Assembly: GCA_037783545.1 (NCBI GenBank)
Contig: JBBELK010000011.1
Location: 1,364,001 to 1,428,000, forward strand
Source of the DNA: Henricia sp. BOLD:AAB3569
Taxonomy: Eukaryota > Echinodermata > Asteroidea > Spinulosida > Echinasteridae
Direction: 5' to 3'
Length of the DNA: 64,000 nucleotides
In this document: positions 21,328 to 32,598 of the stretch, piece after piece
How the letters are laid out: each line of letters begins with the position of its first letter
Numbering within the stretch: the first letter of the stretch is position 1
Notes under the pieces: generated by a model
Databases searched by the model: none
What the model was told of the DNA's origin: nothing
What the model saw: the letters and a program-made list of their open reading frames with translations, nothing else
Position numbers and translations under genes: made by a program

Positions 21328-23355
21328 GCCACAATTTCATCGTTTTTTCACAAAACAGGTAATAGTAGATTGCTGTCATATTACATGAAGTGTTTTTTAA
21401 CGTTTGTATTTTGAATTACAAGGACAAAATAGGCATGATAAACATTCACTTCGTGTATTTTCCATTCAATACTGCACTGTATGTTTCTCAGGATGACGTC
21501 AAAACCCTGTTGATAAACAAGCCAAGTGACCTCGAGCGTTTCAGAATTTGGGTGAAGAGGGTCGGAACTGCTTTACGTTTTAAGCAAAAGTCTGTCGATT
21601 TTTTTGTGAAAAACAAGTTGTGATGGTGTTGTAGACACATACACCTCCATGATAAACAGAAAAACAAAACAAAATGTGGAAGGGGGGATTCTAGCTGTTT
21701 AAGAGTATACGACGAGTGTCAAATGGCAGTTTTTAAAATAAATTATACAGTCAAAAAGGTATTTCGTGAATAATTTGGCTTGTAAATCTTGTACAATATA
21801 CTGTGTACATATTCTAGACTTATAACTGAACCAAAAATAGTAGGGTGAGCTATTTTAAGGTCATATGAATAAGCCTAAGTAATGCCCAGCGGCGTTGAGA
21901 TGACGTCATAATTTGTCCTTCTCCCAACCGGTCACCCTGCTTCAATATTTGGCTAAAACAGTCGTGCTAATCCCTGATAATATTTCATATATTTGACCAC
22001 GCCTAGTAGGCGAACTTTATCTGTAAAAAACAACGACAAAACGTCAACACAGTTGAAGGTCAGAGGAACTATATTTTATTAAATGAGTAGTGCAATTGAG
22101 TGGCTATTTCCAGCAGAGTGGAGATTACGCCGGGAAATGTATTAAATGCTCTTACGTCATTGACCAATGCAATCAATTAGTGTCCATTGATCATTTTAAT
22201 AGACTTTCCATTTACATCAGACAGACTTAAAAAAGCAGGCGGGTCGCTGGTTCGAATCCTGCCTCAGACTGTTTCAAGCATGCAATATAGAGAAAAAATA
22301 TTCAACATCGTTTTTTACCAATTAATACAAGACAACTAAATAAAAACAATGTTAAAGTTAAATCAACATATAAGTGTCTTATTGTATACAACGGGTTAAA
22401 TAAGTGTCAGTCTGCAGTAAACATTATGGCGGGGTACTTTATATTGATGCGGATGCCTGCAATTACGGGATTAAATTCAATGAATGTAACAGCCAGAGGA
22501 TTAACGCTATTAGGTCAGAGACAATTATAGCGAGCAAAAATAGAAATAAAGTGTGCGCCTTCGTGCGTTTCAGTGTCACATGCTTTGCAAGATGCAACTG
22601 GTTGATATGGTTTTAGTATTTTTGTAAGATCGTGCATGGGTCGCGCACACACGCAGTATATGACGCGCGCCACAGTAGAGCCACAGAGTACCCCACCGAC
22701 TGAGAACGAATATTTGAAACACCCAGCCAAGACCGGTAAAACGCATATGTGGTACATTTGACAGAGCTGAAATTTCTTCGGATGAGTTTGTTGATGTATT
22801 TCTTTTAATTTATAATGGTTTTATTCCCAGAATCGCTCAAAAACAGATCATCTATAAGACCTTTAAACCTTGTTTTCTTTCCGACTTTTCGTATAGTATT
22901 CTACGAATGATTTTAATAACTTTGGTTTCGTCCGAACGACGCCATTTTGTTCACCTGTAAATCAACACACGTGGATTATTTTGAAACAAGACGTGACTAA
23001 ACGAGCCTAGCGCGTTTCCTTAAAGATGAATTAAATACGGTAGCAGTTGACAGATTTTGTTTTGCAGTGAAATTTTAACTTGCGGATGTTTTGCTAAAAT
23101 AATAACTCGTTTTATGAGGTTTCATTAAGATTATAGGAAATAACTAATTTCTAGGCCTCGTTAAATGATTGCTTTGCCCTTGAAATGTAGGCCTATAACT
23201 AACAGACCCGGTTAGTTAATTTAAGGGACGGAAAAGGAGTCCACTACCCACCTTTTTCTCAGGCAAAACTTTTAAAACCTGATAAATTACATGAAAGACG
23301 GTACTTAATCAAAAAACGAGGCAAACACGAGATTGTTGCGGTGCCCTGGCGGGAT
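21328..23355. other. Intergenic, nothing recognised
   Basis: AT-rich. An isolated tRNA B-box-like block (GGTTCGAATCC) at about 22250 suggests the remnant of a SINE. An AATAAA at about 21737 could serve as a polyadenylation signal for the Ig receptor, but it is distant. Confidence 0.4.
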
Positions 23356-23430
23356 GCCCAGATAGCTCAGTTGGTAGAGCAATTGGCCATGTAAGCAAAG
23401 GACCTGGGTTTGAATCGAAGTCCGGGCACT
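23356..23430 (+). tRNA. tRNA-like sequence, probably pseudogene or SINE head
   Basis: Starts GCCCAGATAGCTCAGTTGG (good A box) and ends with TCCGGGC, which pairs with the GCCC start. The D arm is regular. The anticodon arm does not pair well, lacks T at position 33, and the T arm (GGTTTGAATCG) is damaged. No reliable anticodon can be given. Confidence 0.4.
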
Positions 23431-24846
23431 GCAATTTTCTCGTGTTTCTAAATTCATCTTTCAATAATTATACACATAACATCAACGCTAATAAAAGGAA
23501 GGAAGGTCTCACACATCGATTTATTTGCCAAAATGCGCCAACTCTTGACATATTTCAGCCATGACCAGGAACAAACCTTAGTCTGGTACCCATCACCCAC
23601 ATGACGTGCAGTTTCCTGCTCAAAACGAGGTAATATAGTAATTGATTAAAGAGAACCTTTGGTACTCGACTGACAGAGCCAATTTCCTTTATATGACCTG
23701 ATATTTCGTGCTAAACTGGCGCAATTACAAACTTGATGCAATATGACACTTTTCTGAAGAGGAGAGAATGTAAAACACGTGTGCTTTCTGGCGATTTTTG
23801 AAATAAATATTGGATCCATATTTTGTTTAAATTATTTAATCAGACAGTACTGAGGCACTGTGTCGTGTCTCCATAAAAATGGGAAATTGTGCTAGATGAA
23901 TTGGACATCTGAAAATAAACAGGTTATCAAGAACGAAGTGTGAAAGAGACGGTCATGGGTTATGGGCAAGCTCTATAATCAACCCAACACAAACATGCAT
24001 GCCATTGTTGGTAAGTTCAAAATTTGGCACTTGCCTTTGTATAGAAGCTTTTCACGGCGGCCATCTTGAGGGGCGATTACTTTATCCACATACATTAGGC
24101 ATTAGTAGGCACATTGGTTCCATCTTCACGTCATTTTGAATAAGAAAACAAAAATGTGCTCACAAACATGGCAGCTAACCGTACAAACGGTGTTATGTAA
24201 CCTAGTGAACGCTTGGTGGCAGCAGACACCATTTTCCCTAGACTGGTTTCCAGTCCACATGTTTTACATATGAACACGAATATGCGGAATATGAGGTCCG
24301 GAAACCAATTTTCATTCTTTGCAAACGTTATCGGCAGCCGATTTAATGGCTACGGTTATAGAACTGCACGACTCTATATGGGAAGTGAGTGCTCCGGCTA
24401 ACATTGACTTGTACGTATTTTCAAGCCGTAACTTCAGCCGTTTTCCGAACTCCTATGATCTTTAAAATGAACAGCTCGAGTCATGTTAGAAACTTAAAAT
24501 CGCAGCAAATTCTAGGTCAAGCGTTTAATTCGCCCGGAACCGCTGAGTAATGGTCACGTGGTATAGGAAGGAACAAAAGAAACGAACCAATAATGTGTTT
24601 TCCTTTTGGATGGAAGTTGCCGGCGCCTCGGGTTACGCATTAGGGTGACTTGTTTCTCGTGAACGTGTTGCGAGCACAGTGTCAACCCGTGACAGTTACT
24701 CATCATCCAGAACGGTACTCGAATTCGGGGCTTGCTTTGTGCAGTTTCCGTTTCTAAATCTAGAGATCACGAAGGGGGCTGCCCCCTAGTTAGCTATGGT
24801 GTACGAGGTTAATGCAGTGTTTGAAATGCGAGGTTATACGAGGTTG
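23431..24846. other. Intergenic with one small palindromic repeat
   Basis: The block at 24237-24325 (GACTGGTTTCCAGTCCACAT and ATGAGGTCCGGAAACC) is related to that at 5905-5995. The rest shows no exon or repeat partner. Confidence 0.4.
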
Positions 24847-24905
24847 TTGTAATTCATAGAGTTGTATAAGCCGTAAGGCGGCTTATACAACTCTATGTTG
24901 TAATT
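24847..24905. mobile_element. 43-bp perfect hairpin flanked by an 8-bp direct repeat
   Basis: Left direct repeat TTGTAATT (24847-24854), arm CATAGAGTTGTATAAGCCG (24855-24873), loop TAAGG, perfectly complementary arm (24879-24897), right direct repeat TTGTAATT (24898-24905). The structure looks like an extremely short palindromic insertion with an 8-bp target-site duplication, as produced by hAT- or P-type transposases. It is non-coding. Confidence 0.7.
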
Positions 24906-25408
24906 ATATCCAAAACAAACCCTAATTTTAACGCCCTCTGTTAAAAATTGGTTGTCGTTATGCGCGCACATCCCGTTTTGCATAAATTTTGTTTGGTGCC
25001 AGGTAACATAATTCAAAGACCACTTGGCATGCAAACCTCATTCCGAAACCAATACAGAAAACATGATGCATGCACCTAACGTCGGGTATGTTTTGTTTTG
25101 TTGTGACGTCAGAGGGCACATCGTCTATACAGGTCGGTGTAATACACGTAAATTCTTAACCGTGTCTCCTGACTCAGTTGTATAAAATGTATACGGCCGA
25201 TTGTAAAGGTGCCAGACTATACGTACGCGCATGAATACTCTGGCACTTTTCCAATCACCAAGTTACATTTCACAGAACCGATTTTGGGGTTAAAAATGGC
25301 TTCCGCGTGGAAAACGAGATCTATACACTAACCAAAGCCACCCCTCCTCATGCATTCATAGCACATTTCCTGCACCTAAATATCGCTTTATTGGCAGATT
25401 GGACCGCC

Positions 25409-25465
25409 ATGGCAGCATTTCAGCTGTTAGCGGTTCTTGCAATAGGAAATTTAATTTTTGCTCAG
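25409..25465 (+). other. Possible signal-peptide exon (19 residues)
   Basis: An ATG in a good context opens a strongly hydrophobic 19-residue peptide (MAAFQLLAVLAIGNLIFAQ) ending at CAG/gtagca, a possible donor. A +1 frame just after it encodes a short stretch with FECSF and TIWQG, faintly Ig-like, but stops soon. Without a matching downstream exon this may be chance or a decayed gene. Confidence 0.18.
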
Positions 25466-26680
25466 GTAGCACAGCGCTATCTTTATATCATACTCCCATG
25501 GAGTTTGAATGTAGTTTCCTTGCCAATGTGGTTGGGGATCATCGGGAATTATCGCGGTATAGGGGTACGATTTGGCAGGGTGCCAATAGACTAAACATGA
25601 CCTAGGGGAGTTTTAGAGAAAAATAGAGCGAGTGGTGCTCTTCATGAGTACCCACAATCTGAAAAGATGGCTGGTACATAATTCACAAAACAAAGCATAA
25701 TTCACAAAAAAAGTCTTTCTTTAAAGGTACAATTCTGTTATATATATTTTTTTCTGTGTGTTCGTAGCTAATTTGAACTTGGAAAATAAAGAGGACAAAA
25801 CAATTAACGTGTACTTTTGTGGGTTTGCTTAATGACCCGATTCTGCAAAGGTTACAAAACCGAAGGTGGCATATCACACGAGCCGAACGGGCACTCGATT
25901 TCTCCCAAGAGGCAGACCGTATGGCGTACCCAATCCACCCAACTTCCACCAAAACTTGTATCTTCTCCCCTCACGAAACCGACCACATCCCTGCTCAGGA
26001 AATTTAATATGACGAGAGTCTACAACTGGGGCTCGATTTCAGGAAGGTCGGGCACTCAGGAGACGTCACGTGACAATCAGGTGGTGTACTCTTGGGAACA
26101 TTCATGTTGCATAGGATTTTGGGTGGGGAACGTTCCTGTGTAAATGGATTGCGCGTGGTTTACAAAGGCGCGGTTATGACACACATTGAACTGGTTGTGT
26201 TCAATTGGTTACCCTGGCCAGGTATCAGGTTGCGATCTTTGATGTTTTGAATCAAGGGAGTGCACCTTTAATTTTGAGCAACCGACTGGTGCAGTCTCCA
26301 GAGCCCTAGCTGGAGATTGGGCACATATCAATCGTAATTCACGGTTCCCCCACGTCAATGACGAAAAATTTCGGAAGTTTCCTGAATGCCTGACAGGTGG
26401 CATGGCATCATTCAACACAGGCGACTTTCTTTTATCGACGTTTCTTCTTTTTTCGGTCACAAAAAACGTATCTCATGTGGCGTACAATGGGGTGATTGGC
26501 AGCTGTTTTCACTGGGGAATTTTTCCGATGAGACAAAACACCGTCTGAGGATTTCTGGTGGGAATTTGGAGGAAACCCAGACGGAAATAATCTAACCAAT
26601 TCAAGAGTCATTCAAGTCTGCAAATGGTTACGTACATAACGATAGTTCGTGGTGTGTGTTTTTGTTTGGCTTACCGTTAA
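25466..26680. other. Intergenic; possible decayed coding sequence
   Basis: Several overlapping ORFs of 60-108 residues on the plus strand (25817-26143, 26386-26595) have fairly protein-like composition. No domain is recognised and the frames are broken. Nothing else is visible. Confidence 0.3.
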
Positions 26681-26755
26681 AGGCACAGGCTTGTCGGCAA
26701 TGCGCGGCGCCAAATTCGTGCCACGAAATACGCAGCTCCGTAGCAAAGGCATGGA
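26681..26755. mobile_element. Half copy of the TTAA-flanked hairpin MITE
   Basis: Preceded by TTAA (26677-26680), it reads AGGCACAGGCTTGTCGGCAA, then CCAAATTCGTGCCACGAAAT and CGCAGCTCCGTAGCAAAGGC. This matches one arm of the complete element at 38888-39020. The other arm is missing. Confidence 0.75.
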
Positions 26756-26879
26756 TACAAAACTGCGTAACCAACAAAACACATGCACCCAAATTTGTAC
26801 TACAGCGCCTGTGAGTGCCATCTACTTGTTTAGAAGCTGAGATAATTTACCAAGCAAAGTTGACTTATAACGTGGATTA

Positions 26880-27095
26880 TGTCAAATTGGCGAGACGCTA
26901 AGTCGACGTCCTAGATTTAAAAAGTCGACTTGGCGATATCTTTGATGTCGCCAAGTCGCCTTCCTGAAATCAGTACGTCGACTTGGCGAGGTACTTCATG
27001 TTGCCAAGTCGACTTATCGATCTACTATGTCGACTTGGTGAGATAATTTGTTGCTACGTCGACTTTTAATAGATTTAGAAAGGCGACTTGAAAAC
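26880..27095. repeat. Minisatellite built on AAGTCGACTTGGCGA
   Basis: Seven or more degenerate units of about 30-35 bp alternate between AGTCGACTTGGCGA and its complement TCGCCAAGTCG. Every unit thus centres on GTCGAC palindromes. It is non-coding. Confidence 0.85.
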
Positions 27096-29934
27096 AAAAA
27101 TATCTCACCAATTATTTATCCCAATTATATATGATCTATAGATTGTTTGCAAATAGCGGCCATCTTGGGGAAAGATGTTTATTTATTTTTTACATGCGTC
27201 AGACATGGGAAATCCTTGTGTCCATTGTCACATCACTTAAATACGAAAACGTGTTTATAAACATGGTTGCTGTTGCAAAGTGTCTATTAATGCATGTACA
27301 ATAATTTATTGCAAGGTCGTAGGGGCCCCTAAGGATCATGTAGCTTAATTATTATATAGTATGGACGGTACTGGACGGCAAACTATAAAGCCCACCACAT
27401 ACGCTTCGTGCAGTGAAATGTGAGTCACTTTCAGAAAATATATGCATTTTGTTTCTTTCTGAATTCCAGCAAAGTTATTTCTGACCGTTATTTCAACGTC
27501 TACATCGGCGTATTATTCAATTGACGAAGATTAGGCAACAGTCCTAGCGACTTCTGACGCAAATAGTGTTGACAGGTCACGTGCGCGCACAAATTGGTTC
27601 TCGAGTCCGTTTCCGATTTGGCGCGACAGATGTTTCAAAATGTACGTTTTGAAGACTACACGGGGCTAATTTCCTTTCCCCTGGGACATGCTTGAAACTG
27701 TCATGCATGGGATTTGAAGAAACTGGAAGTACGTACAGGGGGCTCCAGGCAATTCTACACACGTCGTGCATTGCAATCTTAATTATAAATGACACAATGA
27801 ATGAGCATATACATCATTTATGTAGGCCTAACCAAAACAAACGAACGGCGAATACATGTACTTAAAATTCAACCATTTTCCAAATGATTTGACCAATTTC
27901 CGCGGAACACCACCACTATTATACAGATATCTATAGACGGATTTCAGCACACACTAACTTGCAGAAATTAACCTCTATCGATCCAAAATCCATGTATGTT
28001 TTTGTATGAGACATTTTGGTTGGTCATTTTGTGACACATTCGGACCAATTACGGATTGCCCAAGTAAGAACCAACATTGGCCTTCCCAATTCATTATCTG
28101 CGATACATCTCAGGCTGAACAATTCACACAATGTATTGTATTTGGTACCATCTTATCGCTTTGCGGTTTTCCGGGACATCGTTAACTAAAATTGCGAGTC
28201 ACTGCGAACTATACAGCACTAGGCCTTTAATGTCTTAAGATTTCACCAGAAGATACACGGACTTAAGATGTGAAATGATGATACATCCTTGAGGTAATTA
28301 GGAAATTCTGTTTTTCCTGCCCCCTTTCGACGTTTCCGAAGATTCTCTTATTTTATGCCTCTAAACAGCATGCGAGATATCCCCGTTCAATCTGTCAAAC
28401 TGGATACAACTCGCCTCAAGTAAGATTTCGGCGATATCCGTGAGAACACCACATGCTTGCCGGAAACTTCGGGCAATTTGAGTCATCCGCAACCCTTCGG
28501 CATTGAATTAAACTCCAATCAAAGATCGAGGGACCAAACCTACTCGACTCTCAGAGGGACGAGTATAGGGGCCCTCCCTACTGCTGTTCCATCTGTTCTA
28601 CATTAATCAACACCAGAGCCAATACACGGGCGTGTCTTAAAACGCATGAAAGACAGGAAGCATTGTATATTTCAGCCATCTTGAGGAAATCAAAATGTGC
28701 CTCTCTGCAATCTTGAAGACGCAAAGGGAATTGGAAAGAGAAAGTGTCTTTGTAAATTGTGTAAATGGTGACTTCCCGTTTCGCCAGGATCACGCCCAGT
28801 GTGCGTGAAACCGTCGGGAGATAAGCACGGGTCAATCGACAGGGACGCTGCAGAGAGGCGCGGTGAAAGACGTGGACCAATTTTCAAATGCAGGTCGTTA
28901 AGATTATGTAAAACTGAGTTCTTTCGCTAAAATACATGTTGTTGTTGTTAGTCAATTGTGATGAGGCACAAAATATTGCGTTCGTCGTTGTTAATGTTAT
29001 TTTAACATCTTCGGCCCTTTATGCCTAACTATACGGTCGGGCACATATACAAGTTATTGTCTTGTCTACTGCTGTTTTTCGTGACCTCCGTTTGAATCTG
29101 GTGCATCATGCACGTCCTGTTATTGCTAGGCTTTTAAAACGAACAGTCCAATGCCCACCTAAGTCATTTTGTGTATAACCAGTACTGATTTGGGATTTGA
29201 CAAATCGGAACCAGCAGTCAAAAGCAATTAAGGGTTAGGCACTAAACGAGGAAGCCACGTGATCAAAGCCCGAGATATAAATAGAACACTTGTTGCACAG
29301 GTTCACACCTTTGGGGCTGCGAGTGCACGCATGCGTAGAACTACCACAGGGGGCTTCGCTCGTACCCACTGCCTGGTACGGGCTGATCTATTTGTGCCCT
29401 CATTGGCCAAATTTATACGACACGTGACGGTCACTTCTTTTTTTTTGTAAACGAATACCCGATTTTTTGCCAGCAGGCAAGACAGGTTTTGCAAACAGTA
29501 CACTTATTCCAATTCCTAAATGTTGCGTCTTGTTACTGGACTTGTGATTTTACCGGCTCTGGACTTGTGGACTCGAGAACAACCCTGGTTTGTGTTAACA
29601 CGAGTACACCGCGCGAACGCAGCCATTAGAAATGTTGGCCTAACTTCACTGGCATAGACTGGCTCTAAACTAAAATTCACTCAACCATGTCCCTGCGCTT
29701 TGCAATGGTACTTTTTTCGACGGCCATGATAGCTTAGAGCCAATTGCCATGGCAACAACTTCACACTTCGGCTGTCTATAACACAGGTGCTAAAATGTCA
29801 AAGTTCCTTCAGTGAATATATTAGGGTTGTTAAAATGGCCGTGCGTGCTTATCTGTCTCCTCACAAATCCTGGCCGAGGGCCAAGCCACTTATATCCATT
29901 CGCAGAAGGCCTAAGATTATGTTTTTATTAAAGG
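27096..29934. other. Intergenic, nothing recognised
   Basis: About 2.8 kb without convincing exons. The minus-strand ORF at 28578-28880 (100 aa) and its neighbours have no recognisable domain. A CGGCCATCTTG block at 27158 resembles one at 24058 and may be a remnant MITE end. Confidence 0.4.
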
Positions 29935-30640
29935 AGCTATTAAGATTTTTTTCTCCAGAAAATGGATTTCTTTCTAAACTAACAATCATATAAAATACCT
30001 CCCCAAAATACTATCCATGGGAAGAAAACAGGAAATTTGCAATCTCCAATTTAGATGTGGAAGCAAAAAGGTTGGTGTAATCACTGCACTGCTTTATGGA
30101 ACGAATAAATTGGTCTATAAAACATCGGGATTTTTTTGACGATATCCTTGAAAATATACGGATTGAGAACGCGAAATTTCAGAATGGTAATGAGAAAATT
30201 GGCAAATGATATGGTATCAAACTCTCAACCGTGGCCGAGTGGTTAGAGCCATCAACTAGCAATCATGGGTGAAAACTTGGGGTTGCGGGTTCGAATCCGG
30301 CTGCGGTACCTGTGCCCTTGGGCAAGGCACTCAACCACACTTGCTCCATCCTTCGGAAGGGATGTAAAGCCGTTGGTCCAGTGTGTTAGGTAATTGGTAA
30401 CGCACTCTAAAGACCCCAGAGCATTCTTTCGTAAAGAGCAAGGGGATTCCCTGGTGTCTCTGGCCATTTCTAATTCTAATTCTTCATGGGTTTCCTCACG
30501 CTTACGAGTGACAGTGCAATGAGCACTATTGAGGAATCCTTGGTATGAATACCAGAAAGAAATAATAATAATAATAATAACACCCGTGGGAAAAAAGGGG
30601 GCTAAAAAATGTGATCTGGACACGCTCCTTTAAGGTGGCC
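29935..30640 (+). repeat. Interspersed repeat R14, copy 2, interrupted by a SINE
   Basis: Sequence up to about 30221 and from about 30583 to 30635 matches the uninterrupted copy at 14530-14895 in order. The break falls within CTCAACACCC of the other copy, where a family A SINE has inserted. Confidence 0.8.
30226..30580 (+). mobile_element. tRNA-derived SINE, family A, copy 1
   Basis: The head has GTGGCCGAGTGGTTAGAGCC (Leu/Ser-like A box) and GGTTCGAATCC (B box). The body includes CACTTGCTCCATCCTTCGG, TAAAGCCGTTGGTCCAGTGT and TCCTTGGTATGAATACCAG, and the tail is (TAA)n. About 355 bp. It would be transcribed by polymerase III and depend on a LINE for mobilisation. Confidence 0.9.
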
Positions 30641-31440
30641 ACATTGCACCACCTGGCGGCAGTCTCCGGTTTACCTGCGAAAGACGAGTTTTACGAGGCG
30701 CTTCCTCAATTTTTGCTGACCTGGTAAACTTCTCCATTAGCACCTTTATCTGCAATATTCTGCCATTAACTGGCCATTTCCTAAATACTAGTTTTGCTTC
30801 GGCAACGGGAAAATCCTTAAGCATGGTTTCACTTTGCATAAGCCGTTAAAAAAGTAGATTAATAGATACAAAGTTAAACCTAGACATTAAGTTCTGCTTA
30901 TGACAAGTTTAGGTTCATGACCTTTGTTCTTTATTGGTTTGATACATGATAACGCCCGACGACTGTTCACGGAACGAATGTGTTTCTATGTGTTTCATAG
31001 AACTATGTGTTTCATGAAAAAACTGAAGAATAAAATTGGGGTAATGCACATACGATGGTGAATAGGCTAATCCAATCACCATTGTCCATCAAAATGATTG
31101 GTCAATTGAATTTAAGGGGGCGGGGCATACATGCCTCTGGCTTGGTCTATAATTTGACCTCTTTATTTAAGTTTTCAGCCTTAAAATATTATTTTCTTTC
31201 ACTCCACTTAAAAAAATAAATTCATAAAAATATATTTAAAAAATATATGGGATAAAGAAAAAAATACATGCAAAAGTAATTTTTTTAGAAAGTGAAAGGG
31301 GAAGGCTGAACAAAAGTTCCTATGACTAAAAGTGTGACCGACCCTAGCAGAATTTTACCAGACCTGGCACATTACAGAAAATTCAGCAATTAATTCAAAG
31401 ATGTCTAAACACAGTACTTTATTGTGGACTCTTCATCGTG
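30641..31440. other. Intergenic, nothing recognised
   Basis: AT-rich sequence between two SINE copies, with no exon or repeat partner seen. Confidence 0.5.
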
Positions 31441-31775
31441 GGGTACTGTGGCCGAGATGTTTGGGTCATTGACTCGCGATCATAGGTGAAAACTTGGGGT
31501 TGCGGGTTCGAACCTCCCCCTGGCTGCGGTACCTGTGCCCTTGAGCAAGGCACTCAACCACACTTGCTCCATCCTTCGGAAGGGATGTAAAGCCGTTGGT
31601 CCAGTGTGTTAGGTAACGGTAACGCACTTTAAAGATCCCAGAGCATTCTTTCGTGAAGAGCAGGGGGATTCCCCGGTGTCTCCAGCCATTTCTAATTTAT
31701 AATTCTTCATTTCCTCACGCTTGCGAGTGACAGTGCAATTGGCACTTTAGAGGAATCCTTGGTATGAATACCAGA
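31441..31775 (+). mobile_element. tRNA-derived SINE, family A, copy 2
   Basis: Same body as the copy at 30226 (CACTTGCTCCATCCTTCGG, TAAAGCCGTTGGTCCAGTGT, TCCTTGGTATGAATACCAG). The A box is damaged (GGCCGAGATGTTTGGGTCA) and the B box is GGTTCGAACCT. The TAA tail is short. Confidence 0.88.
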
Positions 31776-32598
31776 AATTAAAACGGTATTTGTGCATTTT
31801 GACATGCAACAGATGACATTTGTCATCATTTTATTTCTCAAGGATATTAGGGAGCACCTGTACATTTCACACACGCAAAACATTGCCTGATTGATAAATG
31901 TACGGAGTTTGGCAAGAAACTTTCACACACCATAAAGTGGTGTTATGCCTGCTGGATTTAGCACCACAAATAGAATTTTACACGGTGTCGAATATTAAAA
32001 TATAAAAGTGCTCAAAATGTACTGACAAAATCACAATTTTCTGAAACAATTGGCAAAAGTTCCGAAAATTGCAAAGAAAACAATTACAATTTTGTATAAA
32101 AAAATAATGCATTTATAAGCTATAACATTAAGTATAAATTTCTACAGGCAAGCATAAAACATGTGACATCACGCCAAATTGCATAATGGTTGCAAAAAAT
32201 TATGCAGCATATTATTCGTTAGCAGAGTCGTGACATCACTGGACCGTAACTATGGTTACTGGTTCACACTCACGTTTTACATCCATTGTGTTTGCGCACA
32301 GTGTGTTTTACTATTATTCTTTTAGAAGAAAATATTAAAAAACAAGGACCACAATGACTTGGTTTGCTCATACCAACTCTCATAGCGATACGCTACGATA
32401 CCGCCTTATTTTGTGATGTTTCTAACAGAAAAACTCAACAGAAAATGTTCCCTTTGTGGCTCCTGTGCAAAATGCATGGAGAAGCGCATTGCCATGCAAG
32501 TAGCATGAACCGTTGTCAAAGGAGTGAGCGTGTCCACGCGGAAATTGACGTCACACTCTGCCAGCAAATTCAAAGCAGTCTATATTTTGGAACTTTCC
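31776..32598. other. 3' flank of UST, nothing recognised
   Basis: AT-rich, with no exon or repeat partner. Part of it is probably UST 3' UTR. Confidence 0.5.

Noticed and set aside
28578-28887. Overlapping minus-strand ORFs of 100 and 65 residues
   Set aside because: Two frames are open over the same stretch, with no domain, signal peptide or splice pattern.
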